DNA of 64,000 nt from CAZAQV01 sp964487255 (GTDB lineage Bacteria; Myxococcota_A; Polyangia; Polyangiales; CAZAQV01), in contig CAZAQV010000002.1 in assembly GCA_964487255.1 (NCBI GenBank), positions 257,312 to 321,311 of the forward strand, read 5' to 3'. Shown in pieces: positions 1-7,640 of this stretch. The position numbers were made by a program, and so were the translations under genes. Each line of letters starts with the position of its first letter. The stretch's first letter is position 1. The notes beneath the pieces were generated by a model. It searched no databases, was not told the origin of the DNA, and was given only the letters and a program-made list of their open reading frames with translations.

Positions 1-1
1 C

Positions 2-838
2 TACGCGCACTCCACCATCGGTGACATGGAGGACCTGCAAAAGGCACCGCTTTCTGCGGTTCAAGCTTTTTTTGATACCTATTATGCCCCCAACAACGCA
101 GTTCTGAGCGTCGCAGGTGATTTCGAGCCGGCGGAGCTGATGTCCCTTGCTCGTAAGCATTTTGGCAACATCCCCCCGAGTGTCGTCCCGGAATTTGAGC
201 CCGAGCCGATCAAGCCACAGACACAGGAACAAATCGAAACGATGCAAGATTCGCTCGCGAAACTCCCGGCGTTTCATATCGCGTACCACATCCCACCGAT
301 ACGGACGACAGACCATTACGCGCTGGAGATGCTGGCCGCCGTGCTCGGCGATGGTGAGTCCTCGCGGCTGTACCAGAAGCTCGTCAAAGAAGAAGAACTC
401 GTCCAGGAGATTCATGTCAACACCGATGACCGGCGCGGTCCGGACCTGTTTTCGTTCTGGGTCGTCATGGCCGAGGGCAAGAAGGCTGAAGATGCGCGAA
501 CGATGATCTTCGAAGAGTTCGAGAAAATCGCAAGTGAGGGCATCACCGACCAGGAACTCGAGCGCGTTCGAGCACAAACGCGCGCCTCGTTTGTCTATTC
601 ACTCGAATCAAACATGTCGCGCGCCATGCAGCTCGCGGAATTCCAAGTGTACTTCGGAGATGCGACGCTCTTGCGCGGCGAACCGGCTCGCTACGCCGCG
701 GTCAAAGGCGACGACATCCAACGCGTCGCAAAGAAGTATTTTGCTTCCACGAATCGTACGGTGCTCGACGTCGTCCCCGCACCGCCCAAGGCGGACGAAA
801 AGGCTCCGGCCACGCCTGCCAAGAAAGGAAAGAAGTAG
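2..838 (+). CDS. M16 family zinc peptidase, C-terminal part (5' end outside window)
   Basis: The reading frame is already open at base 2, so this is the 3' part of a larger gene; 278 residues are visible. They cover the end of one M16 half (PNNAVLSVAGDF) and the following M16_C half with the typical GDGESSRLYQKL segment. The zinc motif HxxEH would lie upstream of the window and cannot be checked. The protein ends in a Lys/Ala/Pro-rich tail. The next gene starts 2 nt after the stop and is a second M16-like protein, so the two probably form a heterodimer in the cell envelope, as is known for bacterial M16 pairs. The family is clear; substrate unknown. Confidence 0.9.
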   Translation, partial: YAHSTIGDMEDLQKAPLSAVQAFFDTYYAPNNAVLSVAGDFEPAELMSLARKHFGNIPPSVVPEFEPEPIKPQTQEQIETMQDSLAKLPAFHIAYHIPPIRTTDHYALEMLAAVLGDGESSRLYQKLVKEEELVQEIHVNTDDRRGPDLFSFWVVMAEGKKAEDARTMIFEEFEKIASEGITDQELERVRAQTRASFVYSLESNMSRAMQLAEFQVYFGDATLLRGEPARYAAVKGDDIQRVAKKYFASTNRTVLDVVPAPPKADEKAPATPAKKGKK

Positions 839-840
839 CC

Positions 841-2436
841 ATGCGATACTCGACCCAAAGCCTTCTGTGCACCTTGGTTTGCGCAACGCTCATCGCCTGC
901 GGCGGTAGCGCAACGGTGAGAACCGACAACGGCAAGGGCGAACCCATCGTTCGCAGCGACGGCACCGAAGTGCCGCCCGCGGCCATGTCGACACCACCCG
1001 AGTCCGCGCCGCCTCGTGACATCAAGTTCCCGCCGATGACGCGCTTCACGCTCGACAACGGGCTCGAGGTCAATGTCGTCGAACACAAAGAGCTTCCCGT
1101 CGTCCACTTTGGCCTCATGTTCAAAAGTGGCGGCGAGACCGACCCCGCACGCTTCGCCGGGCTTTCCGACTTGGTCGCAAAGATGCTCAAAGAGGGCACC
1201 AAGAAGCGCTCCGGCGTGGAGCTTGCCGAAGCCGTGGCGCTCCTCGGCGCAGATCTGTGGACGAGCACAGACAAGGAAAACACCTACGTCACGATGCGTT
1301 CGCTGAGCGACAAATTCTCCCCCGCGCTCGAGATTTTGGGTGAGGTGGTGATGGAGCCGGCGTTCGCCCCCAAAGAGGTCGTCAAACTCCTGCGTCGCGA
1401 AAAGGATCGCCTCAAGGTCGAACTCAGCCAACCGAAGTACCTCGCGCGCCGAGAGGTTGCGCGACAGGCTTTCGGGCAGAAGCACCCCTACGCGGTGACC
1501 GACACGACGCTCGATGCACTCGGGCGCGTCAAGCGCACGCACTTTTTCCAGTGGCGCAGCAAACACTTCGTGCCCAACAACGCTGTGCTGGTGGTGGTCG
1601 GAGACGTCAGCACGGACCAGGTCAAAACGGAGGTCGAAAAGATCTTCAAGAAGTGGAAGAAGAAGACGGTCAAGCCCGTCCGCTACCCAGAGCTGCCCGA
1701 GCGTGAGACACGTGAAATCGTGCTTCTGGACGTACCCGAGGCCGAGCAGTCGATCATTACCATCGTCAACCCGGCCTTCAAAGGCTACCGCAAGAGCGAC
1801 GAGTTCATTCCGTTCACCGTGGCCAATCAGGTGCTCGGGGGCTCGGCAGCATCACGCCTATTCATGGACCTGCGAGAAAAGCGCTCACTGACTTACGGTG
1901 CGTACAGCTGGATTACCGAAGGTGAGGACCGAAACCTCTTCGCGGCCTATGCGCAGGTGCGAAACGAAGTCACCGGCGAAGCCATGGACGCGTTCTTCGA
2001 ACACCTTGAGCGCATCACGAACGAACCCGCTTCTGAACAAGAGATCGACAACGCGCACCGATACTTGAGCGACAGTTTCCCGCTCAAGATCGACACGCCG
2101 CGACGCATCCTGAGCATGATCATGGAGCAGCGTTCGCTCGAGCTCGATGACGACTACTGGGACAACTATCGCTCGGCCATTCGCGACGTCTCGCAGGAAG
2201 AAGCCTTTTCAGCTGCACAAGCGCACATCCACCCGGACAAGGCCTTGGTCGTGGTGGTGGGACGTGCGGCAGATATTGCGGGCGACCTCAGTAAGTTCGG
2301 CACCGTCAAAGTCATCGACAAAGACGGCAAAGTGCAGCGTAAAATCGAAGCCCAAACCGCCGACGACGAAGGGGCTACCAGCGAACCAAAGGCAGCCAAA
2401 GGTGAGAAGGCCGCAAAGAAAGCCGCGGCCGAATAA
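841..2436 (+). CDS. M16-like peptidase subunit lacking zinc ligands, lipoprotein
   Basis: 531 residues. The N-terminus is a lipoprotein signal (LIAC, lipidated Cys20). Two M16 domains follow. At the place where active M16 enzymes have HxxEH the sequence reads GLSDLVAKMLKEGT, so the three ligands are replaced by Asp, Ala and Lys. The second half keeps the substrate-binding M16_C features (GGSAASRLFMDLREKRSLTYG). It is therefore probably the non-catalytic partner of the upstream M16 protein, in the manner of MPP-alpha-like subunits. The C-terminus is a Lys/Ala-rich tail. It ends just before a strong terminator, closing a two-gene operon. Confidence 0.92.
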   Translation: MRYSTQSLLCTLVCATLIACGGSATVRTDNGKGEPIVRSDGTEVPPAAMSTPPESAPPRDIKFPPMTRFTLDNGLEVNVVEHKELPVVHFGLMFKSGGETDPARFAGLSDLVAKMLKEGTKKRSGVELAEAVALLGADLWTSTDKENTYVTMRSLSDKFSPALEILGEVVMEPAFAPKEVVKLLRREKDRLKVELSQPKYLARREVARQAFGQKHPYAVTDTTLDALGRVKRTHFFQWRSKHFVPNNAVLVVVGDVSTDQVKTEVEKIFKKWKKKTVKPVRYPELPERETREIVLLDVPEAEQSIITIVNPAFKGYRKSDEFIPFTVANQVLGGSAASRLFMDLREKRSLTYGAYSWITEGEDRNLFAAYAQVRNEVTGEAMDAFFEHLERITNEPASEQEIDNAHRYLSDSFPLKIDTPRRILSMIMEQRSLELDDDYWDNYRSAIRDVSQEEAFSAAQAHIHPDKALVVVVGRAADIAGDLSKFGTVKVIDKDGKVQRKIEAQTADDEGATSEPKAAKGEKAAKKAAAE

Positions 2437-2460
2437 CCGACCCCATTTCTTGCCATGTCA

Positions 2461-2487
2461 AAAGCCCTCCACCCGGAGGGCTTTTTT
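2461..2487 (+). terminator. Rho-independent terminator of the M16 operon
   Basis: A perfect 10-bp stem (AAAGCCCTCC with GGAGGGCTTT) around a 4-nt ACCC loop, followed by more T. It lies 24 nt after the stop of the M16-like gene and ahead of the convergent Cys-rich gene, which it may also serve because the left arm begins with A residues. Confidence 0.93.
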
Positions 2488-2512
2488 GTTTACCTGAAAG
2501 CGTCGCGTCGGC

Positions 2513-3289
2513 TCAGCTGCAGGTTGCGGTCTTGGGAAGGCACGCGCCGTCGGCGTTGCACTGATGAATTACGTCCGGATGTGAGCAGTTGGGGTCGTTC
2601 TCCGGGCAGTCCGGAATGCACTCGTCACCACACAGTTTGTCCGCGCACGCATAGCCTTGACTTGGATGACCGCACCAAGCCTCGGTGCAGTACACCGAGC
2701 CGTCATCACATCCGCAGCTGTTGCAGCCGTCGGCAGCGCCGAAGCTCTCACCATGCTTGTACTCTTTGCCGTAGTAGATGCAGGAGGAGCTGGGCTCGGG
2801 CTCGCACAAGAGCTCGGTGCAAGACACTTGACCGTCGTTGCAGCCACAACCGTTGCAGCCGTCGGTCGACGGAAAGCCTTCGCCGTCCTGATAGGTCATG
2901 CCGTTGTACTCGCACGACGCCGGCGCTGGGCCGCAGTCCAGCTCGGTACAGACCACGTCGCCGTCGTTACAGCCACAGCTGTTACAACCATCGGTAGACG
3001 CAAACCCCTCTCCGTCTGAATAGACCACGCCATCATAGGTGCAGGTGCCTGCGCCGCAGTCGGGGTCGGGCGCTTGGCAGAACGCATCACACTGACCGTC
3101 GCCATACCAACCTTGTCGGTCGCATAGGTCACAGGGCTCGCCGTAGAGCAGTCTGCACAGCGCGGCCACGGCCGACGAGTCGGCTTTGCCGTCCATCGCC
3201 AGCGAAGCCTTGCTTACGGTCACAGGTTCAGTGGTGGAAGCACAGGCACAAAGCGCCAGGCTGAGAAGAAAAAAAGCTTGTGTTTTCAT
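2513..3289 (-). CDS. Cys-rich repeat lipoprotein (VWC/pacifastin-like repeats)
   Basis: 258 residues starting at ATG 3289, chosen because GGAGAA lies just upstream and the protein then begins with a clean signal peptide (MKTQAFFLLSLALCAC, lipidation likely at Cys16). Residues 61-78 have a YGDGxCDxxCxxPDPDC motif. Three tandem repeats of about 37 residues follow at 83-119, 126-162 and 170-206, with the pattern C-x-Y-x-G-x2-Y-x2-GE-x-F-x3-DGCN-x-CGC-x-DG-x-V-x-CTE-x2-C. The spacing recalls von Willebrand C or pacifastin modules of animal extracellular proteins. The tail is again Cys-rich. It is probably a disulfide-stabilised surface or periplasmic protein; function unknown. It is divergent from the TIGR02147 regulator. 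Confidence 0.85.
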   Translation of the reverse strand: MKTQAFFLLSLALCACASTTEPVTVSKASLAMDGKADSSAVAALCRLLYGEPCDLCDRQGWYGDGQCDAFCQAPDPDCGAGTCTYDGVVYSDGEGFASTDGCNSCGCNDGDVVCTELDCGPAPASCEYNGMTYQDGEGFPSTDGCNGCGCNDGQVSCTELLCEPEPSSSCIYYGKEYKHGESFGAADGCNSCGCDDGSVYCTEAWCGHPSQGYACADKLCGDECIPDCPENDPNCSHPDVIHQCNADGACLPKTATCS

Positions 3290-3369
3290 GAGGTTTCTCC
3301 TTTGCAACGGTTGGTTTTTCGCCACGTGTCCAACGTACTCGCTGAACCCCCAATTTCAAGCTTCGCAAA

Positions 3370-3452
3370 CACCATACTGTATACGGATGTTTGATTTTTG
3401 TATTCTGAAACATGTGATCACGTTGAATCGTAGACTTTATGCTGTATACATT
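3370..3452. promoter_or_regulatory. AT-rich divergent control region with two CTGTATAC boxes
   Basis: Between the Cys-rich gene (leftward) and the TIGR02147 gene (rightward) the base composition drops sharply. Two copies of the box CTGTATAC, each containing the palindrome GTATAC, lie near 3376 and 3442. The second overlaps the annotated ATG of the regulator and a TATGCT at 3438-3443 that itself looks like a -10 box. The boxes are candidate operators for the regulator or another factor; this is inference. Confidence 0.4.
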
Positions 3453-4320
3453 TGGGGTGTTGAAGGAGTTGTACGAATATCGCGATTATCGGGCGTTTCT
3501 TCGCGATTTCTACGATCGGGCGAAAAAGAAGCGGGGCTTCTCTTATCGCGCCTTTTCACGTCGGGCGGGCCTTAGCTCGCCCAACTACCTCAAGTTGGTC
3601 ATCGAAGGAGACCGCAACTTGTCGGAGAACATGGCGGAGCGCTTTGCGACCGCGTGCGGACTCGACGACGAACAGTCGCGCTTTTTCACGACCCTCGTCG
3701 AACACAACCAGGCGAAAGACAGTGAGACAAAGCTGCGGGCCGAACAGCGGCTCTACGAGTTTTCACGCTTTCGCAAAGTCCACCGCATGCGCTCGGAGCT
3801 GACGGACTACTACACGACCTGGTACGTGCCAGTCGTGCGGGAGCTGGCCTCACGCCCGGACTTCGAAGCCGATCCCAAGTGGGTCGCTCGACAGGTTCGC
3901 CCGCGAATCAGCGTGAGCCAAGCGCGCAAGGCCTTGGCGATCTTGGAGCGCACGGGAATGCTCGTCGAAGAGGACGGAAAGTGGACGCAGTCCGACCCGC
4001 TTGTGAGCACGCCGCATGAAATCCCGCTCCCTGCGATCGCAGCTTTTCACCGCGCGATGATGGACATGGCGTCGCAAGCCATCGACAATGTCGAGCGGGA
4101 GGAGCGGGACATCTCGTCGCTGACGATGTGTGTGCCCCGAGCCCAGGTGCCAGCGATCAAGTCACGTATTCAAGAGTTCCGACGAGAACTGCTCAAGCTC
4201 TCTGCGACGGGCGAAAACCCAGAACAGGTCGTGCAGCTCAACATGCAGTTTTTCCCCCTGTCGAAAGCGCCCGACAACCCACAAGCGGAGAAAGCAAAAG
4301 GAGAACCCAGCGATGCTTAG
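3439..4320 (+). CDS. TIGR02147 family putative transcriptional regulator
   Basis: 293 residues. The start of the fold (LYEYRDYRAFLRDFYDRAKK) and the segment SYRAFSRRAGLSSPNYLKLV, a helix-turn-helix-like stretch at about residues 35-55, are characteristic of TIGR02147, a family of proposed regulators found in Fibrobacter, Bdellovibrio-like and myxobacterial genomes. The C-terminal half is a second helical domain (VSQARKALAILERTGMLVEEDGK). ATG 3439 is the longest start, but no Shine-Dalgarno precedes it and it overlaps a TATGCT box; GTG 3457 or TTG 3460 would match the usual family N-terminus better. It overlaps the next gene by 8 nt, so the pair is co-expressed. Confidence 0.85.
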   Translation: MLYTFGVLKELYEYRDYRAFLRDFYDRAKKKRGFSYRAFSRRAGLSSPNYLKLVIEGDRNLSENMAERFATACGLDDEQSRFFTTLVEHNQAKDSETKLRAEQRLYEFSRFRKVHRMRSELTDYYTTWYVPVVRELASRPDFEADPKWVARQVRPRISVSQARKALAILERTGMLVEEDGKWTQSDPLVSTPHEIPLPAIAAFHRAMMDMASQAIDNVEREERDISSLTMCVPRAQVPAIKSRIQEFRRELLKLSATGENPEQVVQLNMQFFPLSKAPDNPQAEKAKGEPSDA

Positions 4321-4972
4321 GTCCACGACATCCGTTCTATTACTCGTTTGCACGACCGGCTGCATTGGCACCGAGACGGGCAATCCCGTTAAGCCGATGA
4401 TCGACGCCTCTCGCATTGAGCTCGTGATGCACTCCGACAGTTATGAAGTGGTTGGTCGGGCCGGCGCTGTATCAGAGGACGGTGAGATCGCGAGTTTCGA
4501 GGTCTGGTCGAGCGAAGAGCCGCTACGCAGCCCCGTCAAGCCATCAACAGGGTTCGCGTTCGAGTTCTTTGGCTCAACGCCCCCATTTCGCGTGTATGCC
4601 GAAAACGAAGCCGGTCAAAGCGAGATGCTCGCTCTTGGCACTGAGAACACCGCTGAGACCTTCTCTTGTTTCAGCTACGTGGGAGAGTTCGATTTTGAGC
4701 TTGGCGTCATTCCCGCGACCGAAGGCGACATTGAGCTCTTGACCCTTCGTTTCCTGAACATGTGCGGGACGGAGGCCACTCTCGAAAACGTACGACTTCG
4801 ACTGCAGCAAGACGGCCTGAGCATCCGTGGGCCAGCAGGTCCCACCCCCGCCACAGAGGCCGCGGTTGTCACCATCGTCGCCAACGCCTCTGTCACAGAG
4901 TTCGCCGACATCGTCCTGGTCGGCGATCGAAACGTTGGCTCGATCAGCTTCCGGGGACGGGTTCAGCGCTAG
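4313..4972 (+). CDS. Small lipoprotein with GTETGNP motif, coupled to TIGR02147 regulator
   Basis: 219 residues. ATG 4313 lies inside the end of the regulator gene, preceded by AAGGAG at the right distance; upstream GTG starts would give a cytosolic extension and are rejected. A lipoprotein signal (VLLLVCTTGC, Cys17) is followed at once by IGTETGNP. The rest looks all-beta, with two short Cys-containing segments (FSCFSYVGEF, LNMCGTEATL). No enzyme motif is seen. The 8-nt overlap implies the regulator and this exported protein act in one process. Function unknown. Confidence 0.8.
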   Translation: MLRSTTSVLLLVCTTGCIGTETGNPVKPMIDASRIELVMHSDSYEVVGRAGAVSEDGEIASFEVWSSEEPLRSPVKPSTGFAFEFFGSTPPFRVYAENEAGQSEMLALGTENTAETFSCFSYVGEFDFELGVIPATEGDIELLTLRFLNMCGTEATLENVRLRLQQDGLSIRGPAGPTPATEAAVVTIVANASVTEFADIVLVGDRNVGSISFRGRVQR

Positions 4973-5006
4973 GATGTTGCCAATAGCGCCTGGGTTTCAT
5001 CCGGGC

Positions 5007-5012
5007 TAGGCT
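5007..5012 (+). promoter_or_regulatory. -10 box (TAGGCT) 7 nt before glmS ATG
   Basis: TAGGCT ends 7 nt upstream of the glmS ATG and there is no Shine-Dalgarno, so the mRNA probably starts at or next to the ATG (leaderless). No convincing -35 box is seen. Confidence 0.45.
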
Positions 5013-5019
5013 CCGCCCA

Positions 5020-6852
5020 ATGTGCGGAATTGTTGGTTATCTGGGTCCCGAGGCGAGCGCCCCGATCCTGCTCGACGGCCTGCGTCGACTTGAGTATCGG
5101 GGCTACGATTCAGCCGGATTGGCAGTCGTCGCCGATGGCAAGATCGAGACGATCCGCGCGGTGGGCAAGCTTCGCAATCTCGAAGCGGCACTTCAGGAGC
5201 GCGCCCTACCGGGCACAACGGGCATCGGTCACACCAGGTGGGCAACGCATGGTGCGCCCACCGAGGTCAACGCACACCCGCACGCGGTCGGGGACATCGC
5301 TGTCGTGCACAACGGCATCATCGAAAACCACATCGAGATCCGCAAACGTCTGGTCCAAGCCGGCGCAAAGATCCAAAGCGATACCGACACCGAGCTCGTC
5401 GCGCACCTGATTCATTTGCGCTGCAGCAAAGGCAGCGGGCTGTTCGATGCCGTTCGTGAAACACTCTCCGAGCTCGAAGGCGCATACGCGATCGCGGTCG
5501 TTTCGACCAAAGCGCCGGACGAGATTGTAGTCGCAAAGAACTCATCGCCACTCGTGCTCGGACTCGGCGAAGGTGAAGCCTTTTGCGCAAGCGATATTCC
5601 CGCCATCCTTCCTTATACGCGGCAAATGGTCTTTTTGGAGGACGGCGACTGTGCCCTTCTGAAACGAGACGGCGTACGTATTGTCGACGGCGACGGAACC
5701 GCGGTCGAGCGCGCAGCGCAGCGCATTGACTGGTCCCCAACGATGGCCGAGAAGGCCGGCTACAAGCACTTCATGCTCAAAGAGATCTTCGAACAGCCTC
5801 GGGCCATCGAAGACACCCTTCGGGGCCGACTCGAGCGTGAAGCAGGCACGATCAATGGCCTCGAAATCGGTCTGAGCGCGCAAGACGCGAGCGAGATCAA
5901 ACGCGTCATTTTCGTCGCGTGTGGGACGAGCCACTACGCTTCGATGGTGGGGCGGCATTTTGTCGAAAGTATCGCGAAGGTACCGGCGACCTGCGAGCTG
6001 GCGAGCGAGTTCCGCAACCGCGAACCAGTCGTGGGTCCGGGCGACCTGGTCATCGCGGTGAGCCAGTCGGGCGAGACGCTGGACACGTTAACGGCAGCCC
6101 AAAAGGCAAAGGCAGGCGGCGCGAAGGTTCTAGCCATTGTCAACGTGATCGGCAGCGCCATCGCACGAATGGCCGATGCCGCCTTCTATACCCATGCGGG
6201 TCCGGAGATCAGCGTGGCGTCGACCAAGTGCTTCAGCGCACAAATGGCGAACTTCTTGATGTTCGCCATCTGGCTGGGCCAATCGCGCGACACGCTCTCC
6301 GGCGATCAAACGCGACAGCTCGTTGAAGACCTTGCGCGCATTCCACAACAGATGGACAGCACCCTTGCAAGTGTGCGGCAGGTGTGCGCAAATCTGGCCA
6401 AGCGCTACCGCGACGCACGAGACGTGCTCTTTTTGGGACGCGGCTACAACTATCCGATCGCGCTTGAGGGCGCGCTCAAACTCAAGGAAATCTCCTACGT
6501 GCACGCCGAAGGCTACGCAGCCGGCGAAATGAAGCACGGGCCGATCGCGCTGATCGACGAGAACGTGCCGGTTTTTGTGATCGCCACCAAAGATTCCTCG
6601 TACGAGCGAACACTGAGCAACTTGCAGGAAGCCAAGGCGCGCGAGGCGATGGTGATCGGCATCGCGACCGAGGGCGACGAGGACGCGCGCGAGCAGAGCG
6701 ACGACTTGATCGAGGTCCCCGCGGTGCGCGAGGAGCTCGTGCCCTTTCTGAGCGTACTGCCGCTCCAGATGTATGCGTACTACGTCGCGGACTTCAAAGG
6801 GACGGATGTCGACCAGCCGCGCAACCTCGCCAAGACGGTCACCGTCGAGTAG
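5020..6852 (+). CDS. glmS: Glutamine--fructose-6-phosphate aminotransferase (isomerizing)
   Basis: 610 residues, the usual length. It makes glucosamine-6-phosphate from fructose-6-phosphate and glutamine, the first committed step to UDP-GlcNAc for peptidoglycan and lipid A. The start MCGIVGYLG gives the N-terminal nucleophile Cys2. The class II glutaminase domain (GHTRWATHGAPT, HNGIIEN) covers about 1-230. Two SIS domains follow, with CGTSHYAS, SQSGETLDT and AEGYAAGEMKHGP, and the protein ends with the conserved LAKTVTVE. It is followed after 13 nt by a glycosyltransferase gene with its own GGAG. No glmS ribozyme-like leader is present. Confidence 0.98.
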   Translation: MCGIVGYLGPEASAPILLDGLRRLEYRGYDSAGLAVVADGKIETIRAVGKLRNLEAALQERALPGTTGIGHTRWATHGAPTEVNAHPHAVGDIAVVHNGIIENHIEIRKRLVQAGAKIQSDTDTELVAHLIHLRCSKGSGLFDAVRETLSELEGAYAIAVVSTKAPDEIVVAKNSSPLVLGLGEGEAFCASDIPAILPYTRQMVFLEDGDCALLKRDGVRIVDGDGTAVERAAQRIDWSPTMAEKAGYKHFMLKEIFEQPRAIEDTLRGRLEREAGTINGLEIGLSAQDASEIKRVIFVACGTSHYASMVGRHFVESIAKVPATCELASEFRNREPVVGPGDLVIAVSQSGETLDTLTAAQKAKAGGAKVLAIVNVIGSAIARMADAAFYTHAGPEISVASTKCFSAQMANFLMFAIWLGQSRDTLSGDQTRQLVEDLARIPQQMDSTLASVRQVCANLAKRYRDARDVLFLGRGYNYPIALEGALKLKEISYVHAEGYAAGEMKHGPIALIDENVPVFVIATKDSSYERTLSNLQEAKAREAMVIGIATEGDEDAREQSDDLIEVPAVREELVPFLSVLPLQMYAYYVADFKGTDVDQPRNLAKTVTVE

Positions 6853-6865
6853 GAGAGCTCGATCC

Positions 6866-7564
6866 GTGTACAACGGTAAACGCATCGGCATCGTGGTGCC
6901 GGCCTTTAACGAAGAGCTACACATTGCACGTGTGCTTCGGACCCTTCCGACTTGGGTCGACCGTATCTGGGTCGTGGACGATGGCTCAACCGATCGCACG
7001 ACCGAACGCGCATCCGAAGTAGGCGATGCCCGACTCACCATCATTCGCTTACCCCAGCGTCGGGGCGTGGGCGCGGCCATCGCTGAGGGCTACCGCAGAG
7101 CTTTTTCGGCGAACGACCGGGTCGACATCGCGTGTGTGATGGCGGGCGACGGGCAGATGGACCCGGCCGACCTGTCGCGCGTCCTCTCCCCGGTCACCTC
7201 TGGAAAAGCTGATTACGTCAAAGGCAACCGGTTCGCACATCGGGAGGCAGACCGGATCCCGCTCGACCGCGCCCTCGGCAACCGGGTTCTCAGCTGGATG
7301 ACCCGCCAACAAACAGGACTCGCGATCACCGACGCTCAGTGCGGTTATACCGCGATCTCTTCCAATGCCGCCCGGATCGTCGATCTGCACACTATCTGGC
7401 CTGGCTATGGCTACCCGAACCAGATGTTGGCGCGACTCGCGAAAGCCAAGCTACGCATCGAGGAGGTGCCAGTGCGTCCGATTTATGCCGGCGAGCGCAG
7501 TTACCTACGGCTACACCATGCGCTCTTTGTCGTACCTTGGGTTATCTTGCGCGGCTCGCGATGA
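6866..7564 (+). CDS. Family 2 glycosyltransferase (DPM1/polyprenyl-phosphate type)
   Basis: 232 residues. The GTG at 6866 is taken as the start because AGGAG lies 10 nt upstream and the fold begins at once (RIGIVVPAFNEELHI). GT-A signatures are WVVDDGSTDRT (nucleotide binding) and GDGQMDP (DxD-like metal site), then KGNRF. The C-terminal region resembles dolichol- or undecaprenyl-phosphate sugar transferases without a membrane anchor. An ATG further upstream (6773) would overlap glmS and is rejected. It probably works in envelope polysaccharide or glycan-carrier synthesis with the neighbouring GT4. Confidence 0.88.
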   Translation: MYNGKRIGIVVPAFNEELHIARVLRTLPTWVDRIWVVDDGSTDRTTERASEVGDARLTIIRLPQRRGVGAAIAEGYRRAFSANDRVDIACVMAGDGQMDPADLSRVLSPVTSGKADYVKGNRFAHREADRIPLDRALGNRVLSWMTRQQTGLAITDAQCGYTAISSNAARIVDLHTIWPGYGYPNQMLARLAKAKLRIEEVPVRPIYAGERSYLRLHHALFVVPWVILRGSR

Positions 7565-7628
7565 GTCTCATTCGGGCCCCGGCTCCCATTGAGACTGTCT
7601 CATTCGGGCCCCGGCTCCCATTGAGACT
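7565..7628. repeat. Two perfect tandem copies of a 32-bp unit with inverted ends
   Basis: The units 7565-7596 and 7597-7628 are identical. Each starts GTCTCA and ends TGAGACT, so every unit can fold end to end, and the junction TGAGACTGTCTCA is also a hairpin. The pair begins directly after the GT2 stop codon and lies 12 nt before the GT4 start. Confidence 0.95.
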
Positions 7629-7640
7629 ACGAGGTCACTT

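Noticed and set aside
6130..7080. 316-codon leftward ORF
   Set aside because: Antisense to glmS and the GT2 gene; no motif.
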